Shown here: piece by piece, positions 23,445 to 35,400 of the stretch
Layout of the letters: the number at the start of each line of letters is the position of its first letter
Numbering within the stretch: position 1 is the stretch's first letter
Origin: Astropecten irregularis
Taxonomy: Eukaryota; Echinodermata; Asteroidea; Paxillosida; Astropectinidae
Direction: 5' to 3'
DNA: 64,000 bases
Assembly (NCBI GenBank): GCA_963971285.1
Contig: OZ020260.1
Span: 12,806,798 to 12,870,797 of the forward strand
Notes under the pieces: model-generated
What the model was told of the DNA's origin: nothing
What the model saw: the letters and a program-made list of their open reading frames with translations, nothing else
The model's database searches: none
Position numbers and translations under genes: made by a program

Positions 23445-26400
23445 TGGCTCTGGCTCAGGCTCAGGCTCAGTCTCAGGCTCCATTTCGTGAATCCATTCTA
23501 AAATAACAGGTATCAAAATAGAGACTTTTGGCTGCGGTTTAGAAGTAGATTCTCTTGTTTGAAAAGGAAAACAGAGCTTCAGCTTCAATGAAAAACCACG
23601 ACTTTCAGCATATGGGTGACAGAGTTGGAGCCTGAGTCTGAGCTTCTGTTTTTTAAACCCCCTGTAGAATTATTAAACCTCGGGTTCTCTGAGTAACTGA
23701 GCTTTTTTTGTGAGTACTAGGCCTTAATTGCTCTATGAGTATATTGATTTTGGTTGCTTGAGTATTGACCTCTGGTTGAGTTTGAGAACAGACCAAGCTG
23801 GTTCTTTTAGCACAGACCTCTAGTTCTTTGAGTTTTATGAATTACAAACTCATGAGTTTTATGAGTTACAAACTCATGAGTTTTATGAATTACAAACTCA
23901 TGAGTTTTATGAGTTACAGATCTCAATCAGCTTCAATGTGAAATTGCTCTCTGGCTGTACTGAGTGATAAAGTAAATGTAATGTCAATCTAAACTATATG
24001 TTTTCTATTGCAATTCTACGTTGCAATGACACTTAATTATATTTCTGCCATTATTTTGTTTGCTTGTTTTACCTCAGATCTGCGTATCAGCCTGTCCGAA
24101 CGAGACCTATGCACCTTTCTCACAACTCTTTGTCGCTAATGTTCTGCCAGCTTTAGTGGAATGGGACAAGTTCATCTGTGATTATGACTTCAACCCTCAG
24201 ACTGAGTACACCACTGGATCATATGTGAGTACCGTTGATGTGTAGTTAATTAATTAAACAATTAATTAATTAACCCTAACCCTTGCCTGCACCTCTCTCC
24301 AAAAGATAATCTCAGACCAAATTGCCACCCACATTTCTGTTGTTGTGTTTGTTGTTGTTTAATTTTTGTGTTTAGTTAGGTTTGTTTATTTTCTCTTAAT
24401 TAAATTTGGCCCTGCATAGATCGAAGTGAAAGGTTATGGGATTGTTTTGGACAATTGTGCCTTCATTTCCAGTCATGTACCTAATAACAAAGCAACCCAG
24501 AGAATTGCTGTCCTTGTTTGTTAATTTTGTGAGTTTTGTTAATTTTGTTATTTTTGTTGATTTTGTTAATTTGGTTAATTTTGTTGATTTTGTTAATTTT
24601 GTTGATTTTGCTAATATTGTTAATATTGTTAAACTTTTCTTAATTAGGCCTTTGAAAATAGATTTTAAATTTTATACATGAAATTATTTTGGCAGATTTA
24701 GCATTCGTTCCAATCATTATAATAATAAATCCAATGCTTTGTTTGCAAGCATGGAATATTGATCGGGCTTAACAAATAATCAGGCCAAATTGATGTATAA
24801 AATAGCTTGATTATCGAGTGTGGTATTCTTTTCCACCTGCATTATGCAAAAATCCATACTTCATATTAATTCATATCCCAATAATCTTGTTGTTGTTTTT
24901 GTTGTTGTGTTACAGCAAGGCAATGATGGATTAGCAGCTATTTTCAATGACGAGAAGTGTGCATCATATTACCTGCAGAGTACCGATTGTAAGTAACCGG
25001 TACACGGATTCCCACAAGAAAAAGTGACAACAATTGCTAGAACAGTCCCATATTAGGAAACTTGAGATAATAGCATTCAAATGGGCTAAAAGAAAACTGC
25101 TTGACACTTAATACAAGGGTTTACATAGTGGTGCTTGTGTCCTTGGGCAAGAGGCTTTGTCACATTATGTTCCTCTTCACCCATGGTTACCTGTGAGGGT
25201 AGAGAATTTGGCTTTTTTAGCCTTTGTGCGCCTTACAGCAGCACTCAGGACTATACCCCACTTTTTAAATTGCTACATTTGACAATTCAGTGGACTTCCA
25301 AAATACATGTACTAATTAATGTACAAGGAAAATCTGATTTTTCAAAATGTCCGCTATAAATTAGAACACTGCTTTAGTGTGTTTGGACCCCCAGCTTCCC
25401 TTCATTCTTGACGAAACTGAGAAAAAGGAGTTTTGAGTCAGCAACCAAGAAATCAAAAAAAAAAATCAAAATCTAGTAATACTACTGAAAATTGCTCGTG
25501 CCAAAATAATGACCTGAAATTTATAAAATGGTTGGAGTTAGGAGGGCCTGACGTGTTTTGATCTTAGCAGGATCTTTATCATATGCTAAATCTGTTTGAA
25601 AGAAAGCTTCCTATTTTTCTGATTCTCTTTCTTTTATTTGTTTGTTGGATTGTTTAGATGGAGGTCGTTGTATCCCGTCATTCCTGGTGGATTCTGCCAG
25701 CTCGGTGGCTGGCGCCTTTACGGAGAATGAAACCATCTCTACGTCCAACGGAGATTCCTTTAACAGCTCCACGGCACAACAGCTCTTCTCTGAGTAAGCA
25801 TCCATCAATAGCCTGTTTGTTTTTGGTTTTGAGGGGCTTCAAATATAAACAGGAAAGGAAGGGACCTGAGATTTATGAATAACTTTGCTAAGGTCCTGCT
25901 GGAGGCTGATTCTTCCTCAGTAAAGAGTTTGCCAATTATACAGGGTGTCCAAGAATAAACGCAACACTTTGTCGGGAACCATTCTGTTAAAATTAAACTG
26001 TTTATCACTTCAAGATTCAGTTATATGATACAACCATGTCTTGGCTATCACCATGTAGCATTTAAACAAAATCGGGCTGAAATTGGGGAAAATATGACCA
26101 ATTGAAAGAGTACTCTTTAAAAACAAATTTGCAGTATTCCAGAATAAGTGGTCAAAATACACACATAATGTGTATTGAAAGAAAGATATGAAAATCGGGT
26201 TTGAGGTTGGGTGATGATTCGATTCAGTCTCAGTCTCTTCTCTCAATTTCAGTTCATTTTTGCTCAAATTCTACACGATGATAGCCAAGACATGGCTGTA
26301 TCACATATTTGAATCTTAAAGTGATAAACAGTTTAATTTTCATATAATAGTTCTCGACACAAAGTGTTGAATTTTGTTGGGACACCCTGTATAAGGTTAT

Positions 26401-29400
26401 AAGTGTGCTCAACGAGAAGTTTGAAGCTGAGGTCCTGTTTCCTTAATTGTTTAGGGCAGAGCTATATCCTTGCTTTGACAATACTACAGCCCATAGCAGT
26501 GGAAAGTTCATGACTGAACGGGATACACACGTCCCTGGTGAATCACCGTGTTTGATTCTAGTGGGGGATTACCTTCTTATCAGGAAGCCTGGAAGTGATT
26601 AATTTGTCCTTCGGAATCGCTAACGACAGTTCGACATGATCACTCTGTCAAACTGACACATAGGATATTTATTTACAACGGATGAGAAATCTTTCATGAT
26701 GTCATCTTTTTAATACATGTATACAAACGTGTATGTGCATGTAAGTGCTTGCTTATACTTGGAAGGACAAGTTTCCTGCCAGAGTGCACACAAATGTGGC
26801 AGCTTGAGTCGTATAATATGATGCTGGTTGCTGGGTGTGGTGATTCTGATTGACTTCGGTTGCTGGGTGTGGCTACTCTAGTCAAAGCATATTCAAAATA
26901 CACAAAATGATAATGCAAACAAATCTGACCTAAAAGACAATTGATGCGTTTCGATCCTAGCAGGATCAATCTTTATTGAAGGCTGAATTAAAGGCTGGCG
27001 ATAAAGATCCTGCTAGGATCGAAACGCATCAGGCCCACCTATTAACTCCAAGCATTTTATATATTTTACGTCATTATGTTGGCGGATGAGCAGTTTGCAG
27101 CAGTTTATTATACTTGTACTAAAAGACAATTTTGAACAAATTTTATACTTAACAAGTAGTGAGGGTAATTTTAAATCACGTTACATGCAGATGCAAATGT
27201 GTCAGTGTGATAATGAATAGGTCTTAATTAATTGTCCTAGCCACATGCTTGCCGAATGTATTGTACCAGCATTATGTATGCTCAGTACTTGATGTCATGG
27301 TATATCCTTCAAGTCTTTGTCTGTTTTCTCTTCCAGTGCTGCCAGCCTGATTCTGACCTTCACATCCTTGATGGAGATCCTCTTTGAAGATGTTGTCAGT
27401 TCTTGGTATCTCATAGTTGGGTAAGTCTTCCCTCAAACAGCTACTCTCGAGTATAGACCCTTAATTCCGGCCTGTCAATCAAACTGCATGTGCCCATCGA
27501 CCAATTGGAGTACACCTTTGTATCAGGTGACCACGAAAGCCTTGGTCAAACTTGGTCACATGCTACCGCATGTGAAATGCAGACGTGGGCGGGGCTTAAG
27601 AGCAACGCCGGAATGGTCCATTCAGCCTTACACTTCCAGAGTACCGTACCGGTGCCCTACCAAAAGCGCTATGTTGTTGGTGTCCCTAATAGTCAATTAT
27701 CTTTGTTCATTTGCATGTCAAAAGCCAAGAAACCATGCACACACCGCCATCCCAAGGATTATTGAAGATCGCAACATTAGCAGTTAAAATCCTGATACCT
27801 TAGAAATGGGGATCACTCAAAGGGGTTGCAGCTTTTTAATCAATTTTGATTGGAATAATTCTTATCGCTTATAAATTGACCTCAAATGAGAAACAGTTGT
27901 GCAAGTGGTGGATTCAAAATCTGCTACAGCAGTAGATAGTTAATTATATAATCAATTTAATGATTTTTCGTCTTTTTTTGTATGTCGCCCTCAGTGGTCT
28001 TGGAATCGCCATGTTGCTGTCCTTGGTGTTTATTATTATCATGCGTTGGCTGGCCGGTATTATCATCTGGCTGACAATAATCGGACTTCACGCTCTACTC
28101 GGCCTTGGTAAGTCTCCACTCTCCAAAGTCACTTCAAACTCGAGGTAGAGGTTAATTCCCCTCCCCCAAAAAAAAATACCCAGCTTGTAGTAAACAAAAA
28201 TGGGGGTTGTCCTGGCTGATAGAAATGGAAAGTTACTGGATCAAATTCTTAAAAAAAAAAAGGCTCTTTTAACATGGTTAAAAATTGTCAAAATGCTGCA
28301 TCTTTTGGTCATGGACTTTGAAATATATACATGACCTTAGAAGGACATGCACTTTACTTGTCAAATCTCAAATATAACACCCTATAGTATTACTGGGCTC
28401 AGGGATAGAAACTTAATTACTGGTTGGGCCTTGCTTGGCCTGGGCTTTGCCTGGGCTCTTGGGCTTCTATAATTTCCTACATAACAAGTAATATTTTCAA
28501 GGATTATTTTTGGTGCTAACTAGATTGAAAATTGTACTCCCACATTGATAATGCACAGTATCCAGAAGCCAGACTTTACTGATTTTGAGCTGCTTGATAT
28601 TGTATTGAATGTCGGGGCTGACAAGTGGAGAATTTGAGGCCCAAAGGCCCGGGCCTGTCCTGGCTTTTCAGTGGCTGAGCCTGACCAACATTAAAGTTTA
28701 ATCTCTCCATTATTCTTCTTAATATGATGACCTATTAATATTAAGTTTAATATTAATACAAGTAATAAACTGCTGCAAACTGCTCATCAGCCAAAATGAC
28801 CTGAAATATATCAAATGCTTAAAGTTAGGAGGGCCTGACGCGTTTCGATCCTAGCAGGATCTTTCTCAGAGGCTAAGTTTAATATTAATCATAATGTAAC
28901 CAGGTCGTATTCTCGTAATATACTCTTACCCGACGCCGGTTCCTTTTCCCCTCTGTACTCTTTCAATTGTTTCATTTTACACCATCCATGCTCGTAAATC
29001 GTAATTATAATGTTGTAGTTCAAGCTGCGCCTGCGTCGCAAGCACTGACTAAATTAGCGCCCTCTTGCGACAGTGTCGTGTTGAAAAGTCACGCGCTAAC
29101 TTCAAGAATATTGCACTTTGCATAAGGAATGCCGCGCTATTGTCCCGTACCGCTTACAGAACTGTACGCCGGGCGTAGCTGGATCTAAATCAATCCTGTA
29201 AGGAAATTTCCTCAACAAGAAATCTTGCCAACGCCAAGGTTCAGAGTATATTACGAGAATACGATCTTGTTACAATTTTATTACTAGATCCTTTCATCTG
29301 TATGCATGTTTGATTAATGGCTCCAATGATCGTCCTTTTATTCAGGTCTGTATTCATGCTGGCAGCAGTACACCAGTCTAGCCGGAGTAGATGGCGCCGA

Positions 29401-32400
29401 TGCAGCTCTCACATTCACTACCGATCTGTCAGGCTACCTGAGGCTCCAACAGACCTGGCTGGTGATCGGTAAGTCTGAAACTGGGACATCATAACTGGTA
29501 TTTCCATGAAAAGACCCCCCAAATTTGTAGTTTCCTAAACTCTGTTTCACCAATCTAACATTTCCCGACCAAAATCATCAATATTCATGATTTACTGCGG
29601 TACCCGCCGCGATATTGGATTCGATTCACCCTGCAGACCCCAGCTAGCTCGGTGGCCTAGCAGGTAAGGCATCTGCACTAGTAAGCAGGAGGTCGTGGGT
29701 TCGAATCCCACCTGAGCAAGCATGTGATTTTTTCTCACATGCTCTCACAAGCACTGAGTATACAGTGCTCATCCACGTCGGTGAAGGGCAAGCCTAATTT
29801 GCATACAATCTAACATTTGTTGATGAAAAAGCATCTGCATATGTCTGCTTCTTTAATTGTCTGTCCTATTCAGTCAATATGAAAGTAATTTCTCTACTTC
29901 CGTGTGTTCTGTACAGGTATCATCTTGGCTGTACTGCTGGTCATCTTACTGCTGACCACGCTGTGTCTCTGCAACCGGATCAGGGTCGCTATCTCACTGA
30001 TCAAGGAAGGAAGCAGGTCAGTTGAAAAACCAAGAGATCTCCCCCTCTCCGGCCCCTTACTCCCTTCCATCTGTAAGGCTGTGTCCGAAACAGGCTTCCA
30101 GAGCTACGGCTATAAGTCTATTCTCTTGGTGTCTCCACATATTTCCAGTGGAGGGAAGACCTAGACCTAGCTCTAGACAACAGATTCGGATGCAGCCTAA
30201 GTCCCCTCCTCCGCCCTGGTCTAACAAAAAACAAACAAATATGTAGCCTTTGAGAGAAAGATCCTGCTAAATAAAAAACAAGTTTATTTTGAGGGTTTTA
30301 AGTCATTTTTGTTAAAATTCCACAAAATGTACAAGCAGGATTGTGCTTTTTACTCCTAACTTTTGATTTTTATTCACCAAAAATCTGACCCGATTATCAC
30401 TTACACTGTAAGTAAAGTCTGGATTTATTCATTTTGTTGTTGATTTTGTTTGCAGAGCCGTTGGCAAGATGATGTCTACTCTCCTGTGGCCGATATTCCC
30501 ATATATCCTTCAGGCTGGCTTCTTTGGCATATGGGCCACCATTGCTGTGTATCCTTTGACAATTTTTTCTTGTTGATTATAATGTTGGTTGATTCCAGAC
30601 TAAATTAAATTATAAGAACAACTGAAGTTTTACTAATTGAGATGATATTATGAGTTTTTCGATAGTTTGATTGTTTGGAGTCAACAATTGAAATTTTTGT
30701 GTTTTATAGTTCAAGATACTATCATACTTTGGTAGCATACCCAAAAAAATCTTCACATATTCACCTATGGTTATGAAGATAGTCATGGTAGAAATATACC
30801 TTTAAAATGGTTCTGCCTGAAATGCTGTATTTCTTTCTAGAAAAGTGAACAACCAAAGACTAAAAAACAGGATGAGATCAAAATTCCTGTGAATAGATTT
30901 GAGAGCGTTTTTCACTGTTTTCTCAAAAAGTGGGCACCATATATGGGACTGAAATTTGCACAGATGACTGTTACTGTATCTGTCTTGATATTTTTGCTCA
31001 TGAATCTGCATTTCTTTGACAAAAACCAAAGTACGAAGTTACCTTTAAGAGACAAGATATTGAGTCAAGTTGAATCATTGAAGTGAGTGGTATATTGAGT
31101 CACTATAGCTCTTTTTGTCATTCGTTCAATTTGAATTATTACGTCATTGACTCAAGTTATTATTCTTGTTAACATTTGCCTCATTATGTTGGCACCGCTG
31201 TTTATTCCTTGACCCATTTTTGAATGTGGTATTCAGCTTCTTGGCTACATCGCATCAGGCCATGTACACAGTGTCCATGGATGACAATGACACGGTGGCA
31301 CCCGCTGACAATGACACCTGTGACATAACAGTAAGTCATCCATTGTCATCTTGTCATCTGTCACTTAAAGTTTTTATTAGCTTGAGTAGCCGTAGAAGAC
31401 TCCACGGTCTAAAGGTCTTGAGTTAATTAAGTTCAGATTCAGTTGATTTTGATATTATCTTTGCTTGAATGAATGATCTACTGGTTTTTTTTTGTGCTTA
31501 AGCAGCTCTATGAAATTGGCGCCTAATGAGCCAGCGCATGATTTTTTTAATGTGCACTTAAAAAGCACTGAGTATAATGCAGTCGTTGAAGGGTAAGCTT
31601 AATTTGCATAATTAATAACAATGATCTATTGTTTGTTTCCCATTACCCCAAATCAGACGTTCGCCACCCTGTACCCCAACACCACGGCTGTCTGTTCCTT
31701 CCAGTCCTACGCCCTGCCGGACTACGTCCTGTATCTGCAGATTTACAACCTCTTCGGGCTGTTCTGGCTGGTCAACTTTGCCATCGCTCTGGGTCAGGTC
31801 ACCTTGGCTGGTGCCTTCGCCTCCTACTACTGGGCCTTCACCAAGCCCCAGGATATACCGGCATTCCCGTTGGCTAAGTCCTTCTATCGGGCTATCAGGT
31901 AAGGGTAGGGGGCGGAAAAGGAACTGTTAGGGGCAGTTGGGGCAGAATAGGGACTGTTAGGTAGAAAAACTTACATACTGGTCGGGTAATTAATACCTTT
32001 TGCCTGGTCTAGGGCTTCAGGCCTGAAATCCTCCTCTTATCAGCCCTAAAGTTCACTACAATAGAGCTGCTAAAATTCAATCAAGCCTGGCTTCTGGATA
32101 TGTCCATGGTCAATGTGGACTCAATCTATCAATCAGGTTTAGGGCAACTATGATCCAGGACACAGCAGGGGCTTGAAGTTGATAGTTCAAGACTAGGGAT
32201 TATAGAAGCCCAAGACCCCAGGTAAAGCTTAGCCCATGGCCCAATTTCATAGAGCTGCTTATATAAAGTCGGTATCCCAGGCAAAACTCCTTATGTTAAA
32301 CAAACAGTGGCCGAATACAAGCAATAAATTAACATCACATGAAAATTTGGTTGCAAATTCTGTTGGATCAAGGTAGACTTTTCATGCTTAAGCAGATTTT

Positions 32401-35400
32401 GTGCTTACCGGTAAGCAGCTCTATGAAATTGGCCCCATGCCTGGCCAGGCTTTTCAGTGGTGAGGCCCAACCAGTATGAAAGTTTCTCACCTTATAAAAT
32501 AGTACAATTTCTACTCGAGTAGCTCCACATGTCAATTGAATTCAGGTCAAATCTTTTCCGTCACCTTCCAATTCTTCATTCGTTAATGACCCAGCTCTCT
32601 CTGGTTCCTCGTCTTGTTCCAGGTACCATCTCGGATCCATAGCCTTTGGTTCCCTCATCATAGCGCTGATACAGATCATACGCACCATGCTGGAGTACGT
32701 AGAGGCTAAGCTGAAAGGTAAGTCCTCAAAACTTTGTACGAACCGTTCAAATTTTCCCCAACAATCCTCGCTGACTTCTGAGGTCGGCCATCTTTGATAT
32801 TTTAAACAACTGCACTTCATTATGTGTTTAATATCTCATTCATTCTAGCATTTTCTGCTAATAACTAGTTTTTGATACATGGTGGTTTTTTTTTTTCAAT
32901 TTTTTTTTTTTTTGGGGGAGGGGGGGGGGGGGGGCGAATCCCTCATTTGTGAGTGTGGCTCATTTTCAGTCGGTGCATAACGTCACTGGTTTTGCTGACT
33001 CTCTGTGAAGCCCATGTACCAATTAAGAATTGAGAATCACTAGCTTCTTACTGGCGCTAGTCAAGCCTTTTCAGTTGAGAACTGTCACGGCAACTCCTGG
33101 GCCGTGACGTCATGCAAAGAGGTGCCTGGCTGTACAACCGTCATTTGTCCAAACTTGGATCCTGAAGCTTTTCTTAAACGCAAGAAACATGAACTGACTT
33201 TAACCTTGAGCTTTAATTAATCGGTTTCCTTGGTGTCCTCTCTCCCAGGTAAAGAGAATCAAGTCATCAAGTACGTTCTCAAGTGCCTCAAGTGCTGCTT
33301 CTGGTGCCTGGAGAAATTCATGAGATTCCTGAACAAGAATGCCTACATCCTGGTAAGGATTTAATTTAATTTGAAATTTTTTGGTTTTTGGTTTTTGGAA
33401 AAGTGTACTGAATTTTAGGGAGAGAAACTTTAATACTGGTTGGGCTCAGCCACTGAAAAGCCTGGCCAGGCCTGGGCCTTCATGCCTGAAATCCTCTTTT
33501 TGTCAAATCTGAACTTCAGTACAATAGCTGGCTGCTAAAAATCGGTAAAGCTCGGCTTCTGGATGCTGTCCTTGATGAATGTTGACTCAATATATGTCAC
33601 TCAAGTTTATGCCAACTATGATCTCGGACACAGCAGGCCTTGGAGTTGATACTGAAGTTAAAGGCTAGAATTTATAGAAGCCCAAGCCCTGGCCTGGCTT
33701 CTCAGTGACCAATATCAAAATTAATCTCTCAATAACAATGCTCCAAAATTTCTGCCAGGGTATCCAGCAATTCAATCTATTATCTCACATACATGTACAG
33801 CGATTGACCAATAGGAATAGGTGAAAATCAACAAGGTGATTGTGATTGGTCAGTGGAGATTCAAATCTAATCATATGATTTGTTTGAATTCTGTACAGAT
33901 TGCCGTTTACGGTGAGAATTTCTGCACATCGGCTAAGAACGCATTCTTCCTTCTGCTCAGGAACATCGTCAGGTAAGAAGCCTCGAAGACCAAACCAGCC
34001 CCAGAATACAATTGTGAAAAATATGGCAACATGACTTGAAGGGCATGTACAACATTGGTGAAGGTGACAGAGCAGATGCAGGCTGCTCATAATTTGATTT
34101 GTCATAAAAACAAACCTGGGAAATATTCAACTCAATTGATCATTGGAAAAAGTAGAAAACAGCGAAAAACTGTTGCAATTGTTACGCCAAATTGTTTGGG
34201 AATAGCTGTCTCATTTTTTTTTATCTTGCCAAGATCAAACATTTTTTGGTGTTTGGTTTGACTCTTTTTCTGGATAAATACAGCATTTCAGGCAGAAATA
34301 TTTGTACAGTATGTTTCAACCATTACCGTCTTTATACCCTGTAATTTATACGTGAAACATTTCTGTTTGGGTTTGTTACAAATGTTGTACATGCCCTTTA
34401 AAAGAGAGAAACTTGAATACTGGTCGGGCACGGCCACTGAAAAGCCAGGCCAGGCCCGGGCCTTTGGGCTTGAAATCCTTTGGCTGGGCCCAACCAGTAA
34501 TAAAAAGTTCTGCATTCAGGAGATAGAGAAGATTGAATTTCTGATACCGTTTCTCAAATCTTACAGAGTTGCAGTCATCAACAAGCTGACTGATTTTTTG
34601 ATCTTCCTCGGCGAGTTGTTCATCGTCGGTGCTGTGGCTGTCACATCATTCTTCTACTTCACCAACCAGATCACCTGGGTGTCTGCCTACATCACTGTGC
34701 CGACACTCAACTACTACTGGGTGCCCATCTTTGTAAGTCCACCTCGTAGGGAGTGGAACTTGGAGCTGTTCAGGCCCCAGGCTGTAGAAAGCCCTGGCCT
34801 GGGGCTAAAGGGCTGAAATCCTCCTCTTGTCATCAGCCCTGAACTTCACTTTACAGGTTGCCTTTTCCAAACCTGGGCTCCGGCTCAGGCTCCGGCATCT
34901 CCGGCTCCATTTTGTGAATCCATTCTAAAATATTACTGGTACCAAAATAGAGGCTTTTGGCTGTGGTTTGGAAGTAGATTCTCTGGTTTGAAACTGGAAA
35001 ACACAGCTGAAAAGGAAAATTAACTGTCGGAAATACCATACCAACACTCTACCAACTGAGCTATCTAGCCCTATGTTGGTAGTGTTTCTAATAGTCAATT
35101 ATCTTTGTTCGTTATTTGACTTGCAAAAAGAATCATTTTATATTGCTATTATTTTCAGGTTTTCGATATTAACATGGTGTTTTGTTTTTTGCTCTTTTTT
35201 TGTATAACAGATCATAACGGTTGGGACGTACTTCATCGCTAAGTGTTTCTTCAGCGTGTACGATATGGCTGTAGATACTCTCTTCCTATGCTTCCGTAAG
35301 TATTAAAAGTTTCTCTCCCTTAAACTTAAGGTGCAGTACAGGATTGGTAACATATTCACAGATTTATGTATTACTTACAGGTTATAGAGATGATACTGGT

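Noticed and set aside
23256..23588. Open frames encoding EP-, QA- or LR-dipeptide repeats
   Set aside because: They are translations of the GCTCAG hexamer repeat in an intron, open in several frames on both strands.
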